This document shows positions 8,657 to 17,758 of a stretch of 64,000 bases of DNA, in pieces. The stretch is from Streptomyces natalensis ATCC 27448 (GTDB lineage: Bacteria > Actinomycetota > Actinomycetes > Streptomycetales > Streptomycetaceae), in NCBI RefSeq assembly GCF_000935125.1, contig NZ_JRKI01000009.1, forward strand, positions 186,001 to 250,000, given 5' to 3'. Both the position numbers and the translations under genes were made by a program. Numbering within the stretch: the stretch's first letter is position 1; every line of letters begins with the position of its first letter. The notes beneath the pieces were generated by a model. The model was given only the letters and a program-made list of their open reading frames with translations. It was not told the origin of the DNA and made no database searches.

Positions 8657-9005
8657 GACGAAATATCTCCCGAGGCAGTGATGAGTCGGTAGGTCGGTCG
8701 GTCAGAAAGTCGGTCAGAGAGGCGGTCAGAGGGGCGGTCAGCGCGGAAGCCGGTAAGGCAGTTGGGGAACCTTGCGTGCTTCGTGCTTCGCGCCTCGTGC
8801 TTCATGATCCGGCCTCCCTCACCCCTTCCGCGTCACCATTCGGGATGAATCCGAGCCCCCGTACCCCTAAGGGATCTCCCGGTCCGCACATCGGGGTATG
8901 AGGGCCGGAAACCGCCGGTCGGCTCCGGGACGACCACCTCCGACCAGCCACTTTCCCCCGAGGAGCAGCCGCTTCCCCCAAGCCCCTCCGCTGCCCGGCA
9001 GACCG
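8657..9005. other. Intergenic region with tandem repeats
   Basis: This 349-base gap has no supported gene. It holds a four-copy 12-bp repeat (8694-8741), a GTGCTTCG-type repeat around 8775-8803 and probably the promoter of the DUF4097 gene. No clear -10/-35 pair was recognised. Confidence 0.5.
8694..8741 (-). repeat. 12-bp tandem repeat in the DUF4097 gene leader
   Basis: Four adjacent 12-bp units at 8694, 8706, 8718 and 8730 share the core CTGACCG (coding strand), with variation only in the last five bases. They lie about 40-85 bases upstream of the start codon, probably in the 5' untranslated region. Confidence 0.85.
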
Positions 9006-9926
9006 TCAGCTGCGGGAGGAAACGCGGGTGATGGTGCGGAACGCCAGCTCCGCCAGCTCGCGCTGGCCGTGCAGGCCCGGGTGGAACCAGTCCCACGTGC
9101 TCAGCTGGCGGTCCGTGAAGCGGTAGTCGAAGACCGACCCGTCGAACCGGCACAGCGCGTCCTCGCGGCACACCCGCGCCAACGCCCGGTTGTAGGCCAT
9201 CACCCGGCCGCGTACCGTCTCGCGCCGCTGCTCCGCCGTCCACGTCAGATCGTCCGGATCGCGGAGCATCGACCCGCAGATCCCCAGCTTCCACACCTGC
9301 TTGCCCAGCGTGTTCTTGCGCCCCTCCGACCACAGCCGCAGCAGATCCGGCACCGCGGCGACATACACCTGGGTGTGCGGCAGGGCGCGCCGCAGCTGCT
9401 TCATCGCGCGGGCGAAGTCGGCGCGGAACACCTTGGTCGGCGTCATCGCCCGTACGTCGCTGCGGCAGGCGTCGTTGGCGCCGATCAGGATCGTGACCAG
9501 CTCGGGCCGGTGGCGGGCGGCGGCCTCGATCTGGTCGGGCAGTTCGCTCATCAGGGCGCCGGTGCGGGCGTAGTTCCAGCTGTGGGCGGCCGGGTTCCGT
9601 ACGAGCCGGCGGGCCAGGCTCTCGACCTTGGGGTTGGTGCCGGTGGCCCAGGAGACCTCGGGGCAGTCGGAGAGCACCGTGCAGGCGTCGAAGCCGACGG
9701 TGATGGAGTCGCCGAGCGCCGCGAGGGAGCCGGGATGGGTGCGCCAGACCGGTCCCGCCTTGGCGGCGGGGCGTTGGGTGGACGGGCCGGGACGGGGGCC
9801 GGCGGAGCCGCCGGAGCCGCATCCGGCGAGGGCGAGCGTCAGGGCGCCGACGACGGCCGCGGCACGGGAGGCGAGGCCGGTGCGCAACCGGTGCCGAGGG
9901 CGAAAGGGCCGGTCGATCCGCGTCAT
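9006..9926 (-). CDS. SGNH/GDSL-family lipoprotein hydrolase
   Basis: A 306-residue SGNH hydrolase. A signal peptide ends in lipobox LAGC (Cys36). The catalytic block I GDS motif is LALGDSITVGF with Ser74; the block III IGANDAC and the C-terminal block V DWFHPGLHG motifs follow. It should be a membrane-anchored esterase or deacylase outside the cell; substrate unknown. The ATG at 9926 has a GGAGGGGACAGGGG ribosome binding site, preferred over an upstream ATG at 10046 whose added residues do not look like a signal peptide. Confidence 0.88.
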   Translation of the reverse strand: MTRIDRPFRPRHRLRTGLASRAAAVVGALTLALAGCGSGGSAGPRPGPSTQRPAAKAGPVWRTHPGSLAALGDSITVGFDACTVLSDCPEVSWATGTNPKVESLARRLVRNPAAHSWNYARTGALMSELPDQIEAAARHRPELVTILIGANDACRSDVRAMTPTKVFRADFARAMKQLRRALPHTQVYVAAVPDLLRLWSEGRKNTLGKQVWKLGICGSMLRDPDDLTWTAEQRRETVRGRVMAYNRALARVCREDALCRFDGSVFDYRFTDRQLSTWDWFHPGLHGQRELAELAFRTITRVSSRS

Positions 9927-10248
9927 CCCCTGTCCCCTCCGGCGTGCGAGTGATATCTCTTCGGGTACCGACGGTACGTCACCCCCCGACCGGCACCGCG
10001 CGGTAGCTTTGCCCCGTGCCTGCCGGGCGGTGACGCAAAGTGGCACATGCAGTCGGCACAGATAAATTACATCACGTCATTTCCTGTCCCATTTGCGGCA
10101 AATTACGGCTAATGGTGTTTACTGTAGGTCACCTCGCATGCTGGTGCCGAAGTGATCAATGGGGCAGAATGTCGACTGTCCCGGCCGCAACCGCAACGGG
10201 CACGAGGCCGCTGGGGAAGGCGAACCTCGAACCGCACTGGAGGTCCCG

Positions 10249-10743
10249 GTGACGACACGTGGAGTTCTGTACGTCCACTCCGCTCCGCGCGCCCTGTGCC
10301 CACATGTCGAATGGGCCGTGGCGGGCGTCCTCGGTGTGCGCGTCAACCTCGACTGGATCCGGCAGCCGGCGGCCCCGGGCACCTGGAGAGCCGAGTTCTC
10401 CTGGCAGGGCGAAGCGGGTACGGCCTCCAAGCTGGCCTCCGCGCTGCGCGGCTGGCATCTGCTGCGCTTCGAGGTGACCGCCGAGCCGTGCGCCACCGCC
10501 GAGGGCGAGCGCTACAGCTCCACCCCGGACCTGGGCATCTTCCACGCCGTCACCGGCATCCACGGCGACATCCTCATCCCCGAGGACCGCCTGCGCGCCG
10601 CGGTCGCCCGCTCCGCGCGGGGCGAGACGGAACTGGCCGCCGAGGTCGCCAAGCTGCTGGGCAAGCCCTGGGACGACGAGCTGGAGCCGTTCCGGTACGC
10701 GGGCGAGGGCGCCCCGGTGCGCTGGCTGCACCAAGTCGTATGA
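10249..10743 (+). CDS. DUF3145 protein
   Basis: A 164-residue cytoplasmic protein of the actinobacterial DUF3145 family, function unknown. The GTG at 10249 is preferred because a GGAGG site ends five bases before it and the family starts at (V/M)TTRGVLYVHSAP. The 200 bases upstream are comparatively AT-rich and probably contain the promoter. Confidence 0.88.
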   Translation: MTTRGVLYVHSAPRALCPHVEWAVAGVLGVRVNLDWIRQPAAPGTWRAEFSWQGEAGTASKLASALRGWHLLRFEVTAEPCATAEGERYSSTPDLGIFHAVTGIHGDILIPEDRLRAAVARSARGETELAAEVAKLLGKPWDDELEPFRYAGEGAPVRWLHQVV

Positions 10744-10865
10744 GGAGCCAGGCGCAGGTCCGCTGTCTCCACCGGGTCGTCTGAGGAGCGGACCCGACGG
10801 GCACGGCCCGCGCCGCCTCGTGCGGCCTTGACCTGGAGCGCACTCCAGCACCTAGCGTTCACCCC

Positions 10866-11741
10866 ATGCCTGACACCATCTCAGTCGCGGTCCTCGGCAC
10901 CGGCATCATGGGCGCCGCCATGGCCCGCAACCTCGCCCGCGCCGGACTCGACGTCCGCGCCTGGAACCGCACCCGAGCCAGGGCCGAACCGCTTTCCGCC
11001 GACGGGGTCCGCGTCACCGACACGCCCGCGCAGGCGGTGGACGGCGCCGATGTGGTCCTCACGATGCTGCTCGACGGCCCGGCCGTCCTCGACGCGCTGC
11101 GGCAGGCCGCCCCGGCACTGCCCGCCGGCGCTCTGTGGCTCCAGATGAGCACGGTGGGCGACGAGGCGCTCGCCGCGCTCGCCCGCTTCGCCGACGACCA
11201 CGGACTGCGGTTCGTGGACGCCCCCGTACTGGGCACCAAGGCACCCGCGGAAAAGGGCGAGTTGACGATCCTGGCGGCCGGCTCCCCGGACGTACGGGAG
11301 CGCGCCGAGCGCGTCTTCGGGATCGTCGGCAGCCGCACCCAGTGGGTGGGGGAGGACGGCGCGAGCGGGGCCGCCAGCCGTCTCAAGCTGGTCGTCAACA
11401 GCTGGGTGATGACCGTCGTCACCGGCACGGGGGAGACGCTGGCGCTGGCCAAGGGGCTGGGTCTGGACCCGCGCGAGTTCCTCGCCGCGGTCGCCGGCGG
11501 ACCGCTGGACCTGCCGTATCTGCGGATGAAGTCCGAGCTGATCCTGGCCGGTGACTATTCGGCGAGCTTCACCGTCTCCGCCGCCCGCAAGGACGTCCGG
11601 CTGATCACCGAGGCCGCCCGCCGGTCCGGAGTCCGGGCGGATCTGGCGGAGGCGGCCGCCGAGCGCCTCCGCCGGGCCGAGGAACAGGGCCACGGCCACG
11701 AGGACGGCGCCGCGGCCCACTTCGCCAGCTTCGAGGACTGA
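10866..11741 (+). CDS. NAD(P)-dependent beta-hydroxyacid dehydrogenase family protein
   Basis: A 291-residue enzyme of the 3-hydroxyisobutyrate dehydrogenase/tartronate semialdehyde reductase family. The N-terminal Rossmann fold has the glycine motif GTGIMGAAMARNLA. The all-alpha C-terminal domain includes the catalytic-lysine helix (SRLKLVVNSWVM-type). The hydroxyacid substrate is not evident. It converges with fabF across a strong terminator. Confidence 0.88.
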   Translation: MPDTISVAVLGTGIMGAAMARNLARAGLDVRAWNRTRARAEPLSADGVRVTDTPAQAVDGADVVLTMLLDGPAVLDALRQAAPALPAGALWLQMSTVGDEALAALARFADDHGLRFVDAPVLGTKAPAEKGELTILAAGSPDVRERAERVFGIVGSRTQWVGEDGASGAASRLKLVVNSWVMTVVTGTGETLALAKGLGLDPREFLAAVAGGPLDLPYLRMKSELILAGDYSASFTVSAARKDVRLITEAARRSGVRADLAEAAAERLRRAEEQGHGHEDGAAAHFASFED

Positions 11742-11781
11742 GCGCGCGCCGGTCGCCGGCGCACGGGAGGCGAGCACGGCG

Positions 11782-11817
11782 AAGGGCCCGCCCGGTAGGT
11801 GTACCGGGCGGGCCCTT
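11782..11817. terminator. Bidirectional terminator at the end of the fab operon
   Basis: A perfect 16-bp stem (AAGGGCCCGCCCGGTA and its complement) with a 4-base loop lies between the convergent dehydrogenase and fabF genes. Confidence 0.9.
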
Positions 11818-11838
11818 GTGCGTCGGCCGGGGCGGGCC

Positions 11839-13104
11839 TCAGACCGTGCGGAAGGCGAGCACGACGTTGTGGCCGCCGAAGCCGAACGAGTCGTTCAGCG
11901 CCGCGATGCGGCCCTCGGCCGGCAGCGGGCGGGCCTCGCCGCGGACGATGTCCGCATCGGCCTCCGGGTCGAGGGTCTCGACGTTGATCGTCGGCGGGGC
12001 GACACGGTTCTTCAGCGCGAGGACCGTGGCCACCGTCTCGACACCGCCGGCGCCGCCCAGGAGGTGACCGGTCATCGACTTCGTGCTGGTGACCGCCATG
12101 TGGTCGAGGTCGTCGCCGAATGCCTTGCGCAGCGCCTTGAGCTCGCCGACGTCACCCGTCGGCGTCGAGGTCGCGTGCGCGTTGACGTGCACGATCTCGG
12201 CGGGATCGAGGTCGGTGTTGCCGAGCAGGTTCTGGAGCGCCGCCGCGATGCCGTTGCCGGACGGCTCGGGCTGCGTGATGTGGTGGGCGTCGGAGGAGAT
12301 GCCCTGGCCGACGGCCTCCGCGTAGATCGTGGCGCCGCGGGCCCTGGCGTGCTCCTCGGACTCCAGGACGATCACGCCCGCGCCCTCGCCGAGCACGAAG
12401 CCGTTGCGGTTGACGTCCCAGGGGCGGGAGGCGCCCTGCGGGTCGTCGTTGTTCTTGGACATCGCCATCATGTTGCCGAACGCGACGATCGGCAGCGGGT
12501 GAATGGCGGCCTCCGTGCCGCCCGCGACGACGACGTCGGCGCGGCCCGAGCGGATCATCTCGATGGCGTAGCCGATGGCCTCGGCGCCCGACGCGCACGC
12601 CGACACCGGCGTGTGGACACCGGCGCGGGCATTGAACTCGATGCCGACGTTGGCGGACGGCGAGTTCGGCATCAGCATCGGCACGGTGTGCGGGGAGACG
12701 CGGCGGACGCCCTTCTCCTTGAGCACGTCGTACTGGTCGAGCAGGGTCGTCACCCCGCCGATGCCGGAGGCGATGACGGCCCCCAGACGGTCGGGGTTGA
12801 TCGACGTGTCCTCGCCCGCCTTGGCGGTGAAGCCCGCGTCCTTCCATGCCTCCTGGGCCGCGACCAGCGCGAACTGCGCCGAGCGGTCCAGCTTGCGGGC
12901 CTGCGGGCGCGGCAGGATCTCGGTGGGCTCCACGGCGATCTGCCCGGCGATGCGGACGGGCAGCTCGGCAGCCCAGTCCTGTTCGAGGGTGCTGACACCG
13001 GAGCGTCCGGCGAGCAGGGCCTCCCAGGTCGAAGCGCTGTCGCCACCCAGCGGTGTGGTTGCGCCGATACCGGTGACGACCACGGTGCGATTGGTCGCGT
13101 TCAC
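11839..13104 (-). CDS. fabF: 3-oxoacyl-ACP synthase II (FabF)
   Basis: A 421-residue elongating ketosynthase that condenses malonyl-ACP with acyl-ACP in type II fatty acid synthesis. The Cys-His-His set is present: C170 in VSACASG, H310 in VNAHATSTPTGD and H347 in TGHLLGGAGG. GTG start with a GGAGT ribosome binding site. It is the last gene of the fabD-fabH-acpP-fabF operon. A hairpin between acpP and fabF may set its level below that of ACP. Confidence 0.97.
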   Translation of the reverse strand: MNATNRTVVVTGIGATTPLGGDSASTWEALLAGRSGVSTLEQDWAAELPVRIAGQIAVEPTEILPRPQARKLDRSAQFALVAAQEAWKDAGFTAKAGEDTSINPDRLGAVIASGIGGVTTLLDQYDVLKEKGVRRVSPHTVPMLMPNSPSANVGIEFNARAGVHTPVSACASGAEAIGYAIEMIRSGRADVVVAGGTEAAIHPLPIVAFGNMMAMSKNNDDPQGASRPWDVNRNGFVLGEGAGVIVLESEEHARARGATIYAEAVGQGISSDAHHITQPEPSGNGIAAALQNLLGNTDLDPAEIVHVNAHATSTPTGDVGELKALRKAFGDDLDHMAVTSTKSMTGHLLGGAGGVETVATVLALKNRVAPPTINVETLDPEADADIVRGEARPLPAEGRIAALNDSFGFGGHNVVLAFRTV

Positions 13105-13145
13105 GGGAATTCTTACTCCACGGGTAGAGGGGTCTGAATCGACGG

Positions 13146-13163
13146 CGCCACCGCCAGGTGGCG
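13146..13163 (-). promoter_or_regulatory. Intercistronic hairpin between acpP and fabF
   Basis: A perfect 7-bp stem (CGCCACC / GGTGGCG) with a 4-base loop lies about 58 bases after the acpP stop. It could be a partial terminator or RNA-stabilising element; inferred only. Confidence 0.5.
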
Positions 13164-13221
13164 ACAGGCGCCGGAGCCGGGTCGGCTGCCGAAGGAGCCG
13201 GTCAGCTCCGGACGAGCTGGA

Positions 13222-13470
13222 TCAGCTCTGGTGCTCGAGGATGTACTTGGTCGCGTCGCCGACCGTCTTGAGGTTCTTGACGTCGTCGTCCGGGATCTTC
13301 ACGTCGAAGCGCTCTTCGGCGGCGACGACGACCTCGACCATGGACAGAGAGTCGACATCCAGGTCGTCGGTGAAGGACTTGTCCAGCTTGACGTCCTCGA
13401 CGGGGATGCCGGCGATCTCGTTCACGATGTCGGCGAGACCCTTGACGATCTCTTCCTGGGTGGCGGCCAT
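13222..13470 (-). CDS. acpP: Acyl carrier protein
   Basis: An 82-residue acidic ACP for primary fatty acid synthesis. The phosphopantetheine attachment site is Ser41 in DVDSLSMVE. It lies between fabH and fabF, and its ribosome binding site is AAGGAG. The 158-base gap from fabH holds a strong palindrome and repeated ACCGCAG motifs, which may allow separate expression or mRNA processing. Confidence 0.97.
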   Translation of the reverse strand: MAATQEEIVKGLADIVNEIAGIPVEDVKLDKSFTDDLDVDSLSMVEVVVAAEERFDVKIPDDDVKNLKTVGDATKYILEHQS

Positions 13471-13496
13471 GGTGGCGCTCCTTCGGTCATAGGGGA

Positions 13497-13516
13497 AACC
13501 GCAGGTTCCTGCGGTT
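13497..13516 (-). promoter_or_regulatory. Palindrome in the acpP leader
   Basis: A perfect inverted repeat (AACCGCAGG-TT-CCTGCGGTT) lies 27 bases upstream of the acpP start. Further ACCGCAG/CCGCAGT copies follow upstream to about 13550. It may be an mRNA hairpin or a protein site. Confidence 0.55.
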
Positions 13517-13628
13517 CACTGCGGTTGTTGCGATGTACTGCGGTATTTACGGTGAAGCGGTGAAGCCCTGCACAACGGCCCGTACGCGACCGGTAAGGAC
13601 GTTCTCGTACGGCGCTGTGCACTCTTGC

Positions 13629-14675
13629 CTAGGGGAGGGTAACGACCGTCGCGGCGTAGACGAGACCCGCCCCGAAGCCGATGACCAGCGCGGTGTCCCC
13701 GCTCTTGGCCTGTCCGGTCGCCAACAGCCGCTCCATGGCGAGCGGAATCGAGGCGGCCGAGGTGTTGCCGGTGGTCTCCACGTCGCGGGCGACCGTCACG
13801 CTCTCCGGCAGCTTCAGGGTCTTCACCATCGAATCGATGATCCGCATATTGGCCTGGTGCGGAATGAAGACGTCCAGGTCGTCCGGGCTGACTCCGGCCG
13901 CGTCCAGCGCCTGCTGGGCGACCTTCGCCATCTCGAACACCGCCCACCGGAAGACCGCCTGGCCCTCCTGGGTGATGGCGGGGTACCGGATTTCCTCGGG
14001 AGCGGGACGCTCCTGGGGCCCCTCGCCACCGGGGACCGGAGTGCTCCGGTACACGTCCCAGGCGAGGGTCTGCTTGATGGTCTCGGACTTGTCGCCCTCC
14101 GAACCCCATACGGTCGGGCCGATCGCGGGCTCCTTGCCGGGGCCGACGATGACCGCACCCGCGCCGTCACCGAAGAGGAAGGCCGTCGCACGGTCCTCCA
14201 GATCGGTCAGGTCCGAGAGCCGCTCGACGCCGATGACCAGGACGTACTCCGCGGAGCCGTCGGTCACCATGCCCTTGGCCAGGGTCAGCCCGTAGCCGAA
14301 GCCCGCACAGCCCGCCGAGATGTCGAAGGCGGCCGGCTTGCCCGCGCCGACACGGTGCGCGATCTCGGTCGCGATCGCCGGGGTCTGCTTGAAGTGCGAC
14401 ACGGTCGAGACGATGACGCCGCCGATCTGCTCCGGCGTCAGGCCCGCGTCGGCGATCGCCTTGCCGGCGGCCTCCACCGACATCATCGCGACGGTCTCGT
14501 CCGGGCCCGCCCAGTGGCGGGTGGCGATGCCCGAGCGCGAACGGATCCATTCGTCCGACGAGTCGATGTGCTTGAGGATCTCCTCGTTGGGCACGACACG
14601 GGTCGGGCGGTAGCCGCCGACACCCATGATCCGCGCGTACGGGGCGCCCTTGGCCGGCTTGATCTTCGAGGTCAT
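13629..14675 (-). CDS. fabH: 3-oxoacyl-ACP synthase III (FabH)
   Basis: A 348-residue initiating ketosynthase that joins an acyl-CoA starter to malonyl-ACP and so influences the branched-chain fatty acid pattern of the membrane. The catalytic triad is C123 (DISAGCAGFGYG), H273 (IPHQANMRI) and N304 (TGNTSAAS). The ATG at 14675 has an AGGAGACCG ribosome binding site and follows fabD by 14 bases. Confidence 0.97.
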   Translation of the reverse strand: MTSKIKPAKGAPYARIMGVGGYRPTRVVPNEEILKHIDSSDEWIRSRSGIATRHWAGPDETVAMMSVEAAGKAIADAGLTPEQIGGVIVSTVSHFKQTPAIATEIAHRVGAGKPAAFDISAGCAGFGYGLTLAKGMVTDGSAEYVLVIGVERLSDLTDLEDRATAFLFGDGAGAVIVGPGKEPAIGPTVWGSEGDKSETIKQTLAWDVYRSTPVPGGEGPQERPAPEEIRYPAITQEGQAVFRWAVFEMAKVAQQALDAAGVSPDDLDVFIPHQANMRIIDSMVKTLKLPESVTVARDVETTGNTSAASIPLAMERLLATGQAKSGDTALVIGFGAGLVYAATVVTLP

Positions 14676-14689
14676 GCTCTTCGGTCTCC

Positions 14690-15646
14690 TTATTCGGCCG
14701 AGAGGTCGGCTGCGGGAGAAGCGTGCTCGGCGATGAGCGTGCGGGCCGCGTCGAGGTCGTCCGGGGTCTTGAGCGCAAGGGTCGCCACACCGGGCAGCGC
14801 GCGCTTGGCCAGACCCACCAGGGTGCCGCCCGGAGCCGCCTCGATGATCGCGGTCACCCCGAGCTCCTTGAAGGTCTCCATGCAGCGGTCCCAGCGCACC
14901 GGGTTGGCCACCTGGCCCACCAGCCGCTGCACCAACTCCTGGCCGGAGGTGACGACCTGGCCGTCGCGGTTGGAGACGAACGGCGTGTGCGGATCGGCGG
15001 CCGGCAGCTCGGTGACCGCGGCCTCCAGGACCGATACGGCGGGCGACATGTGGTGAGTATGGAACGCACCGGCGACCTTCAGCGGCACGACCCGACGGGT
15101 GCCCTCCGGCTTGTTCTCGGCCAGCGCGGCCAGCTGTTCGGCGGTGCCCGCGGCGACGATCTGACCGGCGCCGTTCACATTCGCCGGGGTCAGGCCCAGC
15201 TGCTCCAGATGCGGCAGGACGACGGACTCCTCGCCGCCCAGAAGGGCCGCCATGCCCGTCTCGGTGACGGCGGCGGCCTCGGCCATTGCCAGCCCGCGGC
15301 GGCGCACCAGCTCCATCGCCGCCGCGTCGGTCAGCGTTCCCGCCAGCGCGGCCGCGGCCAGCTCGCCCACGCTGTGCCCGGCGACGGCGCCGGCCAGGCG
15401 GGAGACGTCCTCGCCGGTCGCGCACAGCTGCCGGGCGGAGACCAGGGCGGAGGCCACCAGCAGCGGCTGCGCCACCGCGGTGTCGCGGATCTCGTCCGCA
15501 TCCGCCTTGGTGCCGTAGTGGATCAGATCCAGATCGATGGCGGAGGACCACTCACGGAGCCGGTCCTCGACACCGGGAAGGTCGAGCCAGGGGATCAGGA
15601 AGCCGGGCGTCTGAGCGCCTTGGCCGGGAGCGACGAGTACGAGCAC
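14690..15646 (-). CDS. fabD: Malonyl-CoA:ACP malonyltransferase (FabD)
   Basis: A 318-residue acyltransferase that loads malonate onto ACP. It has GQGAQ near the N terminus and the nucleophile Ser92 in AGHSVGEL. The GTG at 15646 gives the usual (M)LVLVAPGQGAQ start and has a GAGAGAG site about eight bases before it; GTG 15652 would add two residues. First gene of the fab operon, 89 bases after fasR. In Streptomyces the shared promoter is activated by FasR and the malonyltransferase can also feed polyketide synthesis (known from the family, not seen here). Confidence 0.96.
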   Translation of the reverse strand: MLVLVAPGQGAQTPGFLIPWLDLPGVEDRLREWSSAIDLDLIHYGTKADADEIRDTAVAQPLLVASALVSARQLCATGEDVSRLAGAVAGHSVGELAAAALAGTLTDAAAMELVRRRGLAMAEAAAVTETGMAALLGGEESVVLPHLEQLGLTPANVNGAGQIVAAGTAEQLAALAENKPEGTRRVVPLKVAGAFHTHHMSPAVSVLEAAVTELPAADPHTPFVSNRDGQVVTSGQELVQRLVGQVANPVRWDRCMETFKELGVTAIIEAAPGGTLVGLAKRALPGVATLALKTPDDLDAARTLIAEHASPAADLSAE

Positions 15647-15735
15647 CCTCACACTCTCTCTTGTGGGAGGTCCCGCCCGCCCGTGGGGACAGGGACGAAG
15701 AACCATCGGGGGAATTGTTGGTGTCGGACAAAAGT

Positions 15736-16920
15736 CTAGGGTTGCGCCTCACCGTCAGCCAGACGCCCCAGAATCAGCGCGATACGGAGGGTGAACGCCG
15801 AGCGCACATCGGAAGGTGACCATCCGGTGACGTCCGTCACACGTCGCAGCCGATAGCGCACGGTGTTGGGGTGGACGAACAACATCCGCGCCGCACCCTC
15901 CAGGCTGCTCGCCTGCTCCAGATACACGCTCAGCGTCTCCAGCAGCGCCGAGCCCGCTTCCTCCAGCGGTCTGTAGATCTCCTCCACCAACTGCTCCCGC
16001 GCCACCGGGTCGGAGGCCATCGCGCGCTCGGGCAGCAGATCGTCGGCGAGCACCGGCCGCGGGGCGTCCGGCCAGGCCGCGCTCGCCCGCAGCCCGGCCG
16101 CCGCCGCCTGCGCGGACCGGGTCGCCGCCAGCAGATCGGAGACCACCGGACCGGCCACCACGGGGCCCGCCGCATACGGCCCGATCAGCGCCTTCGCCGC
16201 CTTGAGCGGATTGTCCGAACCGCCCGCGATCACCACCAGACGCGTCCCCAGCACCCCCGTCAGCACCTGGAGCTTGGCGTGCCGCGCCGCCCGCCGGATC
16301 GCCTCCACGGTCAGCTCGCTGTCCCCGTCGGGAGCCGTCCCGAGCACCACACACACATGCTCGGGCGAATTCCAGCCAAGGGCCGCGGCCCGCGATACGG
16401 CCCCCTCGTCCGCCTCCCCGGACAGCACCGCATTGACCACCAGCGACTCCAGCCGGGCGTCCCATGCGCCGCGCGCCTCGGCGGCCTGCGCATAGACCTG
16501 GGCGGTGGCGAAGGCGATCTCCCGCGCGTAGACCAGCAGCGCCTCGCGCAGTACGGACTCGTCGCCCGGAGCCGCGACCTCGTCGATCGCGGACTCCATG
16601 ACCTCGATCGTGGTGCGGACCATCTCCACGGTCTGCCGCAGTGTGATCGCCCGGGTCAGCTCGCGCGGCGCCGTGCCGAAGACATCGGTGCTGATCGCCT
16701 GCGGGGTCTCCGGGTGCCGGAACCACTCGGTGAACGCGGCGATTCCGGCCTGCGCCACCAGGCCGATCCAGGAACGGTTCTCCGGAGGCATCGCGCGGTA
16801 CCACGGCAGCGTGGCATCCATGCGGGCGATGGCCGCGGCCGCCAGTTTGCCGGACGACTGCTCCAGGCGGCGGAGGGTCGCGGAGTGCGGGTGCGCGTCG
16901 CGCGATGCGGGTTCAGACAC
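15736..16920 (-). CDS. fasR: FasR-type PucR-family activator of fatty acid synthesis
   Basis: A 394-residue PucR/CdaR-type regulator with a central regulatory region and a C-terminal helix-turn-helix (RMLFVHPNTVRYRLRRVTDVTG) near residue 350. Its position immediately upstream of fabD in the same direction matches the Streptomyces fatty acid regulator FasR, which activates fabDHPF. The GTG at 16920 is the start that best fits; an ATG further in at MDATLPWY is possible. Confidence 0.9.
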   Translation of the reverse strand: MSEPASRDAHPHSATLRRLEQSSGKLAAAAIARMDATLPWYRAMPPENRSWIGLVAQAGIAAFTEWFRHPETPQAISTDVFGTAPRELTRAITLRQTVEMVRTTIEVMESAIDEVAAPGDESVLREALLVYAREIAFATAQVYAQAAEARGAWDARLESLVVNAVLSGEADEGAVSRAAALGWNSPEHVCVVLGTAPDGDSELTVEAIRRAARHAKLQVLTGVLGTRLVVIAGGSDNPLKAAKALIGPYAAGPVVAGPVVSDLLAATRSAQAAAAGLRASAAWPDAPRPVLADDLLPERAMASDPVAREQLVEEIYRPLEEAGSALLETLSVYLEQASSLEGAARMLFVHPNTVRYRLRRVTDVTGWSPSDVRSAFTLRIALILGRLADGEAQP

Positions 16921-16977
16921 GGGACAAGCCTGCCCTATCGGGATGGGGAGCGGACGCGGCGGGGCTACGGTGGCGGG

Positions 16978-17655
16978 ATGATCGAGGTGCACAGAGGCGA
17001 GGAACGCTATCGGGGCGGCGACCCGGATGCCGGTATCAGGACGTTCCACGCGTTCTCCTTCGGGCCGCATTTCGACCCGGACAACCTCCGCTTCGGTGCG
17101 CTGATCGCCTGCAACGAGGAGCGGCTCGCACCCGGGGCCGGTTTCGACGAGCATCCGCACCGCGACACGGAGATCGTGACCTGGGTGATCGAGGGCGAGC
17201 TGACCCACCGCGATTCGGCCGGCCACGAGACCACCGTACGGCCCGGCGACCTCCAGCGGCTCGGCTCCGCCGGTGGCGTGCGGCACATCGAACGCAACGA
17301 CTCCGCGGCGCCGCTGCGCTTCGTCCAGATGTGGCTGGCCCCCGGCTCCTTCGGCGGCGAACCGTCCTACGAGGTGGTCCGCGGTATCGCCGACGGCACC
17401 CCGTACGCCCTCCCGCAGGCCGGCGCCACGCTGCATGTGCGCCGTCTCGCCCCCGGGGAACGCGCCTTTGTCCCCGATACCGCGCGGGCCTACGTCCATG
17501 TCGTACGGGGCACCGTGCGGCTCGGCGAGGAGAGCCTCGGGTCCGGCGATGCGGCCCGGATCACCGACGGCCGGGGCCTGGAACTGCTGGCCACGGACGC
17601 GGCGGAATGCCTGATGTGGGAGATGGGGGCGGAGCCGGAGCGGGTTTACGGGTAG
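16978..17655 (+). CDS. Pirin-family cupin protein
   Basis: A 225-residue bicupin of the pirin family. The metal site is the HPHRDTE motif at about residues 60-66, with later His and Glu ligands in the first cupin. Some relatives are quercetinases or redox-linked regulators, so exact activity is open. Divergent from fasR with only 57 bases between starts, so the two promoters must overlap. Confidence 0.88.
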   Translation: MIEVHRGEERYRGGDPDAGIRTFHAFSFGPHFDPDNLRFGALIACNEERLAPGAGFDEHPHRDTEIVTWVIEGELTHRDSAGHETTVRPGDLQRLGSAGGVRHIERNDSAAPLRFVQMWLAPGSFGGEPSYEVVRGIADGTPYALPQAGATLHVRRLAPGERAFVPDTARAYVHVVRGTVRLGEESLGSGDAARITDGRGLELLATDAAECLMWEMGAEPERVYG

Positions 17656-17758
17656 GCGGGGGGCTGCCACGGCCGGAGCCGGAGGCCGAGCGGGTGCCGG
17701 TTCACGGGTGGCCGGAGCCGGTTCACGGGTGGTTCGGTGGCCGGGTGCGCGGTCCGGT

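Noticed and set aside
11839..15646. Polyketide synthase cluster
   Set aside because: The gene order and protein types fit primary fatty acid synthesis; no ketosynthase pair or tailoring genes are present.
15736..17670. Longer FasR start reading through the pirin gene region
   Set aside because: The added 250 residues are an arginine/proline-rich shadow of the opposite pirin gene.
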